In this document: positions 31,797 to 40,342 of the stretch, one piece after another
Layout of the letters: the number at the start of each line of letters is the position of its first letter
Position numbering within the stretch: the first letter of the stretch is position 1
DNA from: Opitutus sp. GAS368
GTDB taxonomy: Bacteria > Verrucomicrobiota > Verrucomicrobiia > Opitutales > Opitutaceae
DNA: 57,923 bases
Direction: 5' to 3'
Assembly: GCA_945903545.1 (NCBI GenBank)
Contig: CAMDOO010000008.1
Span: forward strand, 1-57,923
Position numbers and translations under genes: made by a program
The notes under the pieces: generated by a model
What the model was told of the DNA's origin: nothing
The model's input: only the letters and a program-made list of their open reading frames with translations
Database searches by the model: none

Positions 31797-32440
31797 TTCG
31801 AATTCCCGTTGAGTTTGAAATTGATCGGCACCGACATGTTGGTCTTGACGCTCTTGCCACCCTTCTTACCGGGCTTGAACTTCCACTTGGACACCGCAAG
31901 CAGGGCCGCCTGTTCAAACTCGCGCTGGGAGGAGGAAAGTACCCTGGCGTTTACCACCAGGCCGTTCTCATCCACAACGAAGCCGACCTCGACAAAGCCC
32001 TCCACACCCTTGCGCTTCAGGTCGGCCGGGTAGTTGGGAGGAACCTGCAGCGTGGGATTGGGAATAGTGTCAAGATCCTTGAGCTCGAAAACCTTCGCGA
32101 ATCCGGCCGTGAGGTTACCCTGCGGGATGCTCAGCGCGCCCGTGGAAAGCTTGAGGCTGTCCGGAGGCGGCGGCTGGGGCGGAATGACAAACGAATCCGG
32201 GGTCACCAACTGCGGCAGATCCTGCTGCATTGGGGGCATGAACTCGATCTTCTCCGGGGTCTCCTCCGACTCCTCGGGCTCGGTTTCCTCCGGGGGCAGC
32301 GTCTTAAGCTCAAGCTGCACCACCTTCTCCACCTCTTTCTTCCTTTCAGGCGGGCCCGACTTGGTGGCCTCGCTGACCCACACCACGCCAACATGGAGAA
32401 CGATGGCAAAAATAATACCAATGATCAGATCGCGACGCAT
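31793..32440 (-). CDS. tonB: TonB family energy transducer
   Basis: The 215-residue product has a single N-terminal membrane helix (DLIIGIIFAIVLHVGVVWVS) and a Glu/Pro-rich spacer. The TonB C-terminal domain holds YPADLKRKGVEGFVEVGFVVDENGLVVNARVL and AVSKWKFKPGKKGGK. TonB passes proton-motive energy from ExbB/ExbD to outer-membrane receptors. The TonB helix normally carries a conserved His; here H16 in AIVLHVG fits. It is 20 bases after the second exbD. No TonB-dependent receptor is in the window. Confidence 0.92.
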   Translation of the reverse strand: MRRDLIIGIIFAIVLHVGVVWVSEATKSGPPERKKEVEKVVQLELKTLPPEETEPEESEETPEKIEFMPPMQQDLPQLVTPDSFVIPPQPPPPDSLKLSTGALSIPQGNLTAGFAKVFELKDLDTIPNPTLQVPPNYPADLKRKGVEGFVEVGFVVDENGLVVNARVLSSSQREFEQAALLAVSKWKFKPGKKGGKSVKTNMSVPINFKLNGNSK

Positions 32441-32460
32441 GGGATAATGGGGTTGAGTGA

Positions 32461-32895
32461 TTATCTACCCGTTTCGGTGGTCGAGGTATTGACCGAGAAC
32501 GTAATCCCCGCGTCGCGCAGCGCGTCGATGACCTTGATGGTGGACGCGAAGGAAGCGAGCGAATCGCCCGCAATGAGAATGCGCTGGTCGCTGACCGGGA
32601 CTGTTTCCTTGTATTGCTTGAGGCGGACCGGGAGCGAAACCAGCTCCAGGGGCTCGCGATTCCAATACATGGTATCGGCATCCGAGACCTGCAGGGTCAC
32701 GTCATTGGGATTCGGCGGAGAGGGCGAAGGATTGGAGACCGGCAGCGAAACCGGAAGCGACGCGATCTTGTCCAGCGAGAGAGTGAACAGGACAAAGGTC
32801 GCGAGGAGGAAGAAGATCACATCGATCAGGGGAATGATCTCGATGCGCGCCTTTTTTTTGCCGTCGTCTGTTTTTGAGGAGCCGCCGCCTGACAT
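32461..32895 (-). CDS. exbD: ExbD/TolR family protein, second copy
   Basis: The 144-residue product has a short cytoplasmic Lys/Gly/Ser start, one membrane helix beginning IEIIPLIDVIFFLLATFVLFTL with the proton-carrying Asp, and a periplasmic domain. The membrane segment is nearly identical to the upstream exbD copy (GKKKARIEIIPLIDVIFFLLATFVLFTLSL), while the periplasmic part differs. A Pro-rich linker (NPSPSPPNPND) follows the helix. It works with ExbB as the proton channel. Two different ExbD subunits suggest a heteromeric complex. Confidence 0.93.
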   Translation of the reverse strand: MSGGGSSKTDDGKKKARIEIIPLIDVIFFLLATFVLFTLSLDKIASLPVSLPVSNPSPSPPNPNDVTLQVSDADTMYWNREPLELVSLPVRLKQYKETVPVSDQRILIAGDSLASFASTIKVIDALRDAGITFSVNTSTTETGR

Positions 32896-32938
32896 GGGTA
32901 AATTGGTTGGGATTAAAGGGAAATCGGGTGCGAAGGTA

Positions 32939-33373
32939 TCACGTCGACTTGGGCGCGGTCTTCGCCTCGATCAGGATTTTCTTGAAACCCGCCTTGCGGA
33001 CTTCGTTCAGGACATAACCAAAAACCTGGCTGTAACGCGACTCGCCGTCGGCATTGAGAAGGATCTTGCCCTCCTTGTTGGTGGCCACGCCCCACGCCTG
33101 GATGCGTGGAATCAGGTCGTCGAGGCCGATGACGGCGTCATTCCATGCGACCCCGCCTTCGGCGGTCACGCTGATCGTGACGGAAGCCGAGGGATCACGC
33201 GCCTCCGTTGTGGAGGCCTTCGGGAGGTCGACCCTCACTCCCGCTGTCTTGTTGAGGGAGAGGGTGAACAACACGAAGGTCGCGAGCAGGAAGAAAATGA
33301 CGTCAATGAGAGGAATAATCTCAATGCGCGCCTTCTTCTTTCCGCCGCCGCCGCCGCCGCTTGATCCAGACAT
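32939..33373 (-). CDS. exbD: ExbD/TolR family protein, first copy
   Basis: The 144-residue product begins with a run of Gly (MSGSSGGGGGGKKKARIE) and has the same IPLIDVIFFLL helix with the essential Asp as the second copy. Its periplasmic domain ends VLNEVRKAGFKKILIEAKTAP, a typical ExbD/TolR C-terminus. It lies 45 bases after exbB and 43 before the second exbD. The poly-Gly start comes from a GCC/GGC repeat at about 33347-33360 that may vary in length. Confidence 0.93.
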   Translation of the reverse strand: MSGSSGGGGGGKKKARIEIIPLIDVIFFLLATFVLFTLSLNKTAGVRVDLPKASTTEARDPSASVTISVTAEGGVAWNDAVIGLDDLIPRIQAWGVATNKEGKILLNADGESRYSQVFGYVLNEVRKAGFKKILIEAKTAPKST

Positions 33374-33418
33374 GGGATTGGTTAATTCAGGATTACACTA
33401 CGCCACCGGAGCGCCCGT

Positions 33419-34108
33419 TCAGCGAGCGAACGGGGGGATGGTTTCGGACTTCTTGACCAGGATCTCGAGGGCGTTGGAAGCATCAGCAACCTCATGCTTC
33501 GCCTCCTCGATACGGGTGTTCAGATAATTGTAGGGTAGCAAGCAGGCGATGGCGATCAAGAGGCCGCAAGCCGTGGCGATCAGGGCTTCAGCAACACCAC
33601 CGGTGATAGTGGAGGCAGCCGCGCCAATGTCGCCACCGCCGAGCGCGCCGAAGGTGCGCATCATGCCGGTCACGGTGCCGAGCAGTCCAAGCATGGGGGC
33701 TGCCGTGATGCAGGTGTCGAGCGTGGCCATGCCCTGGCCAAAGCGGTTCATTTCATGACTGGAGGCGCGGATGAAGGCGTTGGTCATGGAGAACTCCTTG
33801 TTCGTGAGGGCGTACACCAGGATGCGGGCAACGAAGTCCTTACTCTTCTTGCCGATCTCGACCGCGGCCTGCAGGTCGCGACGCTCGACGCACTCGAGCA
33901 TCTTCTCGACCACCTCGGGCTCACGGGTGCCATTCTCACGAACGATGAAGAGGATGCGCTCGATCACCACGGTCGTCCCGAGGAACGACAGCAGGAGGAT
34001 CGGCCACATGATTTCCTTGCCGGCGTGGAACAGCTCCATGAACGACATGGAACTGCCGTCCGGGTTCGTAAGGAGGAACGCGAAGGTGTTGAGGATCGGG
34101 GTGGTCAT
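33419..34108 (-). CDS. exbB: ExbB/TolQ/MotA family proton channel protein
   Basis: The 229-residue product has three membrane helices. The first (IMWPILLLSFLGTTVVIERILF) is followed by a cytoplasmic helical part. The last two are in APMLGLLGTVTGMMRTFGALGG and GVAEALIATACGLLIAIACLLPYNYL, the conserved ExbB core. With ExbD it forms the proton-driven motor that powers TonB. It is the first gene of the seven-gene operon; the gap upstream of about 390 bases holds the promoter. Confidence 0.94.
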   Translation of the reverse strand: MTTPILNTFAFLLTNPDGSSMSFMELFHAGKEIMWPILLLSFLGTTVVIERILFIVRENGTREPEVVEKMLECVERRDLQAAVEIGKKSKDFVARILVYALTNKEFSMTNAFIRASSHEMNRFGQGMATLDTCITAAPMLGLLGTVTGMMRTFGALGGGDIGAAASTITGGVAEALIATACGLLIAIACLLPYNYLNTRIEEAKHEVADASNALEILVKKSETIPPFAR

Positions 34109-34500
34109 AGTAGGGAGTGTAAGGGACAGGTTCTAGAGAGGTAGGCGGGGCGGTCGGGGAGATTCGGTCAATCCAACGTCGGGCGCCCCGTTTCATGTGG
34201 GCAGGGCGCGAGGCACGACGTCGAGGTGAGGGGTAACTAGTGGGGTATTGGGTTTTAAAACACTAAGCTAACTGCGGAGAAATTGAAATCAGTGAATATC
34301 GAAAACTGCCTGTCAAACACCTTTCTGCGTTCGCGGGCGAAAAAAAATTCCAGCGGGCCGGTTGCACTGGTTAACCCGAAATGACGCGGAAACTAATTCG
34401 CGGGAAATGACCCGCCGTTTCCCCGCGCGGCGGACAGTTTCACTCTCAGCGAGGATAATTCGCCGCGCTTTTTTCCGCGGCGGGAGGCTTGTTCCCAAAG
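34109..34500 (-). promoter_or_regulatory. upstream region of the exbB operon with a possible promoter
   Basis: No gene is present. On the minus strand a perfect TTGACA (34311-34316) is followed at 17 nt by ACTGAT (34288-34293), a weak -10. An AT-rich stretch ('ggttttaaaacac', 34250-34262) lies between it and the gene. The remainder shows nothing I can name. Confidence 0.35.
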
Positions 34501-34574
34501 TGGCTGCCCGACTAGGACTCGAACCTAGACAAGCAGAGTCAGAATCTGCTGTGCTACCATTACACCATCAGGCA
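34501..34574 (-). tRNA. tRNA-Gln(CUG)
   Basis: The minus strand folds into a 74-nt cloverleaf including encoded CCA. The acceptor stem is TGCCTGA/TCGGGCA, the D-arm GGTGTAATGGTAGCAC, the anticodon loop TTCTGAC (CUG) and the T-arm GGTTCGAGTCC. Glutamine identity is of interest because GatCAB is encoded in this window. Confidence 0.95.
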
Positions 34575-34641
34575 GTAAAAATTTCTGCGGGCGGTCTGCG
34601 CTGTTCTTCGCCGTGCCGGCCAACAAACAAATGCTTGGGAT

Positions 34642-34716
34642 TGGAGCCGGCGATGGGATTCGAACCCGCAACCGCCTGTTTACAAAACAGGTGCTCTACC
34701 GTTGAGCTACGCCGGC
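34642..34716 (-). tRNA. tRNA-Thr(UGU)
   Basis: A 75-nt cloverleaf with encoded CCA. The acceptor is GCCGGCG/CGCCGGC, the anticodon stem CCTGT/ACAGG with loop TTTGTAA (UGU), and the T-loop GGTTCGAATCC. Confidence 0.96.
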
Positions 34717-34822
34717 GAAGTCCGACCGCGCCTCTAAAATGCAGGACCGGATCGGTCCGTAAGAAAGAACGTGTTTTGTGATAGCTGGATCCATCCCTGC
34801 GGGCAGACAACCGGGGAGAGGT

Positions 34823-34897
34823 TGGTGGCTCCCCGGGGACTCGAACCCCGAACCTACTGATTAAGAGTCAGCTGCTCTACCATTGAGCTAGGAAGCC
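34823..34897 (-). tRNA. tRNA-Lys(CUU)
   Basis: A 75-nt cloverleaf with encoded CCA. The acceptor is GGCTTCC/GGGAGCC, the anticodon loop CTCTTAA (CUU) and the T-loop GGTTCGAGTCC. Confidence 0.95.
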
Positions 34898-35076
34898 GCC
34901 TGCCAAGAGGGGCAAAAGCTCATCAACACACAGTTGATGTCAACAGCGATTTCCTCCGGAGGAAAAAGGTTTCTCCCGCGCCCGGCCAAATCGATCGCTT
35001 CACAGACCAATCCCGGGTTTTTTCTGCTTGCGGATGGAACAGCCGTGGCGCTTTGTCGCCCTCTTCGTGAATGAAT

Positions 35077-35153
<77 letters not shown>

Positions 35154-35238
35154 TTGCAATGACTCGCGCCGAGGGAACAGTCGGTGAATCCTTTCCCGAA
35201 TCCGTCTGAGGTAAAACCGGAATTTGCCCGGTGCACCA

Positions 35239-36084
35239 TCAAATGCAGAAGGGATTGAACCTGCGCTCGTGCGCCAGCGTGGTCATCGGGCCATGGCCCG
35301 GGGCGACCACGGCAGCAGCGGGAATCACCTCGAGCATGCGCTCCAACTGCCGGGCCAGTTCATGCCGGCAGTGGTAGGCTCCGCCCACCGAGCCGGCAAA
35401 AAGCAGATCCCCCGCCACAAAAAGCGGGGCTCCGCGGGGCGCAGCCCCCGAGGCCACGAGGTAGCAGCTGTGCGCCTCGACATGCCCCGGCGTATCGTAG
35501 GAAGTCACCGCCATGCGACCAAAGGATTGCGGCCGGCCTTCCTGCATGGACAATGCGCCGGCCACGCCTGATCCGACCGGCGCAAAAACCGGCACCCGCC
35601 CGAAATGCCCCATGACCTCGCGCAGGCCTCCCGCGTGCTCCGGCTCGGCATGGGTCAGGAAGACGCCGCCCAGCGACTTCACATGGGCGGGCCACTCGCG
35701 CGCCAGGAGTTCAAAAGAGGAGCCCACATCAAAGAGGAGCGCTTCCGAACCACCACACTCCCCCACCAAGTAGGCGTTGGAAACACCCACTCCATGCCGC
35801 ATGCGCAGTGGCCAGACACAAAACGGCAGCCCGGTGATTTCCGGCAGGGGGTAGCGCCCCTCCCGCAGCGCCCCCAGCCCGACTTCGTTGAGCTTGAGGG
35901 CCCCGGCCAGACGCCGGACTTCCGCGGCGTCCAAGTCGTAACGGTAATCAATCGCATCCCGGATCTTTCCCACCGTGACTCCCGATCGGGCCGCAACTTC
36001 CTCGTCACTGAAGCCGGAACGGCGGAGCGCCTTCTCAAGCACGTCACCGAGTTCGTCTTCTAGCGGGATGGGTCCGGCGGTCAC
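35239..36084 (-). CDS. MBL-fold protein with N-terminal helix-turn-helix and altered metal motif
   Basis: With a GTG start at 36084 the product has 281 residues. Residues 8-75 look like a Cro/XRE-type helical domain ([21 protein letters not shown]). A metallo-beta-lactamase fold follows. The motif normally HxHxDH reads H145-A-E147-P-E149-H150, so the second His is Glu and the Asp is Glu. The later ligands are kept: [17 protein letters not shown] and APGHGP. It may be a hydrolase with changed metal preference, or a sensor. A longer reading from an ATG at 36162 shares its CATG with the divergent pyrE start. The start choice is uncertain. Confidence 0.78.
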   Translation of the reverse strand: MTAGPIPLEDELGDVLEKALRRSGFSDEEVAARSGVTVGKIRDAIDYRYDLDAAEVRRLAGALKLNEVGLGALREGRYPLPEITGLPFCVWPLRMRHGVGVSNAYLVGECGGSEALLFDVGSSFELLAREWPAHVKSLGGVFLTHAEPEHAGGLREVMGHFGRVPVFAPVGSGVAGALSMQEGRPQSFGRMAVTSYDTPGHVEAHSCYLVASGAAPRGAPLFVAGDLLFAGSVGGAYHCRHELARQLERMLEVIPAAAVVAPGHGPMTTLAHERRFNPFCI

Positions 36085-36160
36085 GACGCAAGGCAAGGGA
36101 CGGCGGCGGGCGCAGGCAAAATTGAATTTCTTTTCTGCCGCGGTTTTGGCACCGTGCGGC

Positions 36161-36730
36161 ATGGACCCCGTTCAACAGGAAGTTCTCGACATCTTCATCA
36201 GCACCAAGGCCCTGCTGCACGGGCACTTCGTCCTGCGCTCCGGCCTGCACAGCGGACACTACTTCCAGTGCGCCCAAGTCTGCCAACGGATGGATGCCGT
36301 CGAGCGCCTGGCCGCGCTGCTGGTCGCAAAGCTGGCCCAGGTGAGATTCGACACCGTGCTGGCGCCGGCCATGGGTGGGCTGGTCATCGGGCAGGAGGTC
36401 GCCAGGGTCGCGCGCAAGCGTTACATTTTCGCCGAAAAGGAGAACAACGTGCTCGTCCTGCGCCGGGGCTTCGTCTTCGCGCCGGGCGAGCGCGTGCTCG
36501 TGGTGGAGGACGTCGTGACCCGCGGCGGCCGGGTCCGCGAATGCCTCGACCTCGTGCGCCAGGGCGGCGGCACGGTCGCAGGCATCGGCATGCTGGTTGA
36601 CCGCAGCGGCGGCGAAACCCACTTCGATGTGCCGACGGTGTCCCTGCTCGAGCTTAACTTCCCCACCTACCCCGCCGACGCGCTCCCCGAGGCGATTGCC
36701 CGGATCCCGGTGCAGAAGCCGGGCAGCTGA
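36161..36730 (+). CDS. pyrE: orotate phosphoribosyltransferase
   Basis: The 189-residue product joins orotate to PRPP to make OMP in pyrimidine synthesis. The PRPP-binding motif VLVVEDVVTRGG is intact, and HFVLRSGLHSGHYFQCAQV and APAMGGLVIGQEVA are typical of the PyrE branch with KxxN-type FAEKENN. The ATG at 36161 fits the family start. Its stop is 16 bases from the convergent htrA stop. Confidence 0.94.
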   Translation: MDPVQQEVLDIFISTKALLHGHFVLRSGLHSGHYFQCAQVCQRMDAVERLAALLVAKLAQVRFDTVLAPAMGGLVIGQEVARVARKRYIFAEKENNVLVLRRGFVFAPGERVLVVEDVVTRGGRVRECLDLVRQGGGTVAGIGMLVDRSGGETHFDVPTVSLLELNFPTYPADALPEAIARIPVQKPGS

Positions 36731-36746
36731 ATCGGGACTTCCGCGC

Positions 36747-38171
36747 CTATTTTACGTCGATGCCGAGGACAGTGATCTTTTCTCCGACGTAGACGTAGAA
36801 CCGGTTGATCCCTTTCTGGATCGACTTCCGGGCCTTGGGTAGGTCGTCGGTGACCGGATCGTTGTTGATCCGGGTGACCACCATTCCCGGCTTCAGCTTC
36901 GAGCTGTAGTCCGAGGCATCGGACACCGCGGTGATCTGGAGCCCGTCCACCTTGGCATCGAGCCGCAATTTCCGGCGGTCACCGGGGGTCAGTCCGGCGA
37001 CCGTCACGCCTGCCAAAAGCTCGTTGGGCCGGCCGGAATCATCCTCAAAATTGGCCAGCGTCACCTCGACGGTGTCCTCCTTGCCCTCCCGGAAATAGCG
37101 CACCTTGATCTGGGAATCCGGCGGCTTCTGGGAAATGACAACCCCGAGTTCGGCCTTACTCCCAACCGACTTGCCATCGATCGCCACCACGACGTCGTCG
37201 ATCTTGAGCCCGGCTTTGGCGGCGGGACCCTCGGTATCGACGCCGGTCACAACCACGCCCTTCGAATTGGGGGGAAGTTTGAAGGAGCCGATCAGGTCGG
37301 GCGCCAAGTCATCCGGGTCAATGCCGAGATATCCGCGGGATACCTTTCCGTTCCGGATCAGGTTCTCCATGACATTGGTGGCCAGTTTCACAGGCACCGA
37401 GAATCCAATGCCGATACTCCCACCCATCTCGCCCCGGCCCGTGGAGAGGATGGCGCTGTTGATGCCCACGAGTCGGCCCTTGGCGTCGACCAAGGCGCCG
37501 CCGGAATTGCCCATGTTGATGGCGGCGTCGGTCTGGATGAAATCCTCGTAGCCCTTGGTCTCGGCCGTGTCCAGGAGGCGGATCTGCCGGCCTTTGGCCG
37601 AGACGATGCCCATGGTTACCGTCTGACCGACGCCCAGCGGGTTCCCGATCGCAAACACCACGTCACCGACGCGCAGCTTGTCGCTGTCAGCCAGGGTCAC
37701 GACCGGGAGGTTTTCACCCTCGATCTTGATGACGGCAATATCGGTCTTGGGATCGGTGCCGATCAGGGTGGCCTTGACCTTTTGGTCGCCGACCCGAGAC
37801 ACCTCGATCTTGTCCGCCCCCGCCACCACGTGGTTGTTGGTCAGGATATACCCGTCGGCCGAGACAATCACCCCGGAGCCGAGGCCGCTTTCCTCGAGAT
37901 TGGGCCGCCCGGGAAAATTCTCGCCGAAGATCTGCCGCGCCAGCGCATTGTCCGGGGCGTTCTTCGAGACATAGATGGAAACGACCGAACCCTGCACTGA
38001 CTCAAGAGCATCGGCGTAGCTGGTCACGACCGGCGTTTTCCCGATCGGGGTGTCGTCGATGACCAAAACGGGCATGGTGCGCGGCGTCTCCGGCCTGGCC
38101 GCCGACGCAGCAACCGCGGCAGGAGTGGCCAGCAGGAGGGAGAACAGTCCGGCGCAGATCAGAGGCTTCAT
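36747..38171 (-). CDS. HtrA/DegP-type periplasmic serine protease
   Basis: The 474-residue product has a signal peptide (about 1-22), a trypsin-like domain with triad H114 (TNNHVV), D144 (TDIAVIKI) and S223 (GNSGGALV), and two PDZ domains. The first PDZ holds GVVVTGVDTEGPAAKAGLKIDDVV; the second begins near VAGLTPGDRRKL. These proteins degrade or refold damaged envelope proteins. The second PDZ is less typical. It reads from its own start with 60 bases to prs upstream. Confidence 0.93.
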   Translation of the reverse strand: MKPLICAGLFSLLLATPAAVAASAARPETPRTMPVLVIDDTPIGKTPVVTSYADALESVQGSVVSIYVSKNAPDNALARQIFGENFPGRPNLEESGLGSGVIVSADGYILTNNHVVAGADKIEVSRVGDQKVKATLIGTDPKTDIAVIKIEGENLPVVTLADSDKLRVGDVVFAIGNPLGVGQTVTMGIVSAKGRQIRLLDTAETKGYEDFIQTDAAINMGNSGGALVDAKGRLVGINSAILSTGRGEMGGSIGIGFSVPVKLATNVMENLIRNGKVSRGYLGIDPDDLAPDLIGSFKLPPNSKGVVVTGVDTEGPAAKAGLKIDDVVVAIDGKSVGSKAELGVVISQKPPDSQIKVRYFREGKEDTVEVTLANFEDDSGRPNELLAGVTVAGLTPGDRRKLRLDAKVDGLQITAVSDASDYSSKLKPGMVVTRINNDPVTDDLPKARKSIQKGINRFYVYVGEKITVLGIDVK

Positions 38172-38231
38172 GGGATTTTGGGGGCGCCGGAGTGCAACGA
38201 GTCGGGAGCAGCACCCGCCTGCTGGAGAATA

Positions 38232-39179
38232 CTAGAAACCCTTAATGCGAAAAAGGCTAGTCACACTCTCGTTGCTGTTGATGCGCAGGATCGCCTGGCC
38301 CAGCAGCGGAGCCACGCTGAGAACCGTGATCGGCAGCCCCTTGGTGTCGATCGGGGTCGAATCTGTGGTGATCAGCTCGTCGATCAGCCCGCTTTTCAGG
38401 CGTTCGATTGCATGCTCATTGAGGATGCAATGGCTCACCGCCGCCCGCACGCTGCGGGCGCCGTGCTCGCGGAGGATCTTGGCCGCCGCGGTGATGGTTC
38501 CCGCGGTCTCGGTGATATCGTCAACCAGGAGGATGTCGCAGCCGGCCACCTCGCCGACCACGCTGATCGCCTCGACGTTGGTCGCACTGGTGCGCTTCTT
38601 GGCCACCATACCGAGGCCGGCGCCCAGCACATCGGCGTACGCGGCCGCCATCTTCATGCCGCCCACATCGGGGGAGCAGGCGACGAGATTGCCGAACTGG
38701 CGCTTCGCGAGATACTCGAAGAAGACCGGCGAGGCATAGAGATGATCGACCGGGATGTCGAAGAAGCCCTGGATCTGCTGGCTGTGCAGGTCCATCGTCA
38801 GGATGCGGTTCGCCCCGGCGGCCACCAGCAGGTTGGCCACAAGCTTGGCGGTGATGGGCACTCGGGGCTGATCCTTGCGATCCTGGCGGGCATAGCCGTA
38901 GAACGGCAGCACGGCGGTGATGCGCTGGGCCGAGGCCCGACGCGCCGCATCGATCATGATCAGGAGCTCGACGAGGTGATGGTTGCTTGGCGGGCAGGTC
39001 GACTGGATGATGTAGACGTCCTGACCGCGGATGTTCTCGTTGATCTTCACGAACGTCTCGCCATCCGGGAAACTGGTTACGGTCGCCTCCCCCAACGGCA
39101 TCCCGATGCTTTTGCAAATGGCCTCCGCGAGGGGGCGATTCGAGTTGCCGGAAAAGATCTTAAGCCGCGATTCGCTCAT
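38232..39179 (-). CDS. prs: ribose-phosphate pyrophosphokinase
   Basis: The 315-residue product makes PRPP from ribose-5-phosphate and ATP. It has LKIFSGNSNRPLAEAI, FPDGETFVKINENIRGQDVYIIQST and the catalytic flexible loop region YGYARQDRKDQPR. The PRPP loop DILLVDDITETAGTITAA is intact. Length is standard for class I enzymes. It lies 24 bases after lpxD, same strand. PRPP synthesis near pyrE is functionally fitting, though the genes are not co-transcribed. Confidence 0.97.
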   Translation of the reverse strand: MSESRLKIFSGNSNRPLAEAICKSIGMPLGEATVTSFPDGETFVKINENIRGQDVYIIQSTCPPSNHHLVELLIMIDAARRASAQRITAVLPFYGYARQDRKDQPRVPITAKLVANLLVAAGANRILTMDLHSQQIQGFFDIPVDHLYASPVFFEYLAKRQFGNLVACSPDVGGMKMAAAYADVLGAGLGMVAKKRTSATNVEAISVVGEVAGCDILLVDDITETAGTITAAAKILREHGARSVRAAVSHCILNEHAIERLKSGLIDELITTDSTPIDTKGLPITVLSVAPLLGQAILRINSNESVTSLFRIKGF

Positions 39180-39203
39180 GGGCCCGGGATGGTGGGGACT
39201 TTG

Positions 39204-40250
39204 TCACGAGGCGGAAGACTTTTCTAGACGTTCTTCGATCGCATCTACCCGGCGGAAGAGATCCGGCAGCCTTTGCTTCAGCACGGCGATGCGGCGCTCC
39301 AGCATGTAAGGCATCGCGGGCGAGCCGTTGACATAGGCCCCGGGGGCCACCGGGGCCGTGACGGCGGCACCGCCGCCGATCTTGGCCCCCTGACCGATGG
39401 TGATGTGACCGGCCACGCCCGCCTGGCCGCCGAGCACGGCGTAATCCCCGATGGTCACGCTGCCCGAGATCCCGACTTGGGCACAAAGGATGCAGTGCCG
39501 GCCGATCACGACATTGTGGGCAATCTGCACGAGATTGTCGATTTTGCTGCCCTCGCCCACAACCGTCCGGCTGAAGCGGGCCCGATCGAGCGTGGAATTG
39601 GCCCCGATCTCGACGTCATCGCCCACCACGACGTTGCCGACCTGCGGGACCTTTTGGTGGCGCCCGCCGGCAAACTCGTAGCCAAAGCCATCGGATCCCA
39701 CCACCACGCCGGGCTGGAGCCGCACGCGACGGCCCAATTCGCACTCCGCCGCCACGATGGCTCCGGGCATCAGCCAGGAGTCGTCCCCCACCCTGGCACC
39801 CCGGCCGACAAAGACCTGGGCCTGCAGATGACAGCGCTCACCCACCTCGGCCCCCGACTCCACCACGCACAGCGGCCCAATTGTGGCCGTGGCGGCGATC
39901 CGCGCCCCCGAGGCGATCACCGCCGAGGCGTGGATCCCCGGGGCGGGGCGCGGCCAGAGCATCGACTCCAAGCGCGCACAGATCTGGGCGAGCGCCACCG
40001 AGGGACTCTCGACCAGCAGGTGCATCTGGCCCTCAGGCGGATCGTCGGCATAATCGACCGGCAACAGAATGACGGAGGCGCGGCACGCGGGCACCTGCGG
40101 CCGATACTTGGCATTGCCCAAAAAACTCATGTCACCCGCGCCGGCCCCCTCCAATGAGGCAATGCCCGTGATGCTCTGCCCGGCCCGCCCGCGGGTCGCC
40201 TTCGGCCCGACGATGCCGATGATCTCCTCGGCGGAAAATGAAACCTGCAT
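39204..40250 (-). CDS. lpxD: UDP-3-O-acylglucosamine N-acyltransferase
   Basis: The 348-residue product has the LpxD N-terminal uridine-binding domain and then a left-handed beta-helix of hexapeptide repeats ([23 protein letters not shown]...). The catalytic-histidine region [29 protein letters not shown] is intact, and a helical C-terminus ends [12 protein letters not shown]. It adds the second acyl chain in lipid A synthesis, so the organism makes lipopolysaccharide. A terminator precedes it, so it is not simply read through from ompH. Confidence 0.95.
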   Translation of the reverse strand: MQVSFSAEEIIGIVGPKATRGRAGQSITGIASLEGAGAGDMSFLGNAKYRPQVPACRASVILLPVDYADDPPEGQMHLLVESPSVALAQICARLESMLWPRPAPGIHASAVIASGARIAATATIGPLCVVESGAEVGERCHLQAQVFVGRGARVGDDSWLMPGAIVAAECELGRRVRLQPGVVVGSDGFGYEFAGGRHQKVPQVGNVVVGDDVEIGANSTLDRARFSRTVVGEGSKIDNLVQIAHNVVIGRHCILCAQVGISGSVTIGDYAVLGGQAGVAGHITIGQGAKIGGGAAVTAPVAPGAYVNGSPAMPYMLERRIAVLKQRLPDLFRRVDAIEERLEKSSAS

Positions 40251-40289
40251 GGCCGGCAGTCTGGGGAAGACGCGCCGCGCATGGCCAAC

Positions 40290-40318
40290 AAAAAGCCCCG
40301 CGGGAGATCCAGCGGGGC
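40290..40318 (-). terminator. rho-independent terminator after ompH
   Basis: GCCCCGC (40295-40301) and GCGGGGC (40312-40318) form a perfect 7-bp stem with a 10-nt loop. AAAAA at 40290-40294 gives the U-tract on the minus strand. It splits the usual bamA-skp-lpxD order into two units. Confidence 0.9.
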
Positions 40319-40342
40319 TGAAATAGGCGGGCGCGAGGCAGC

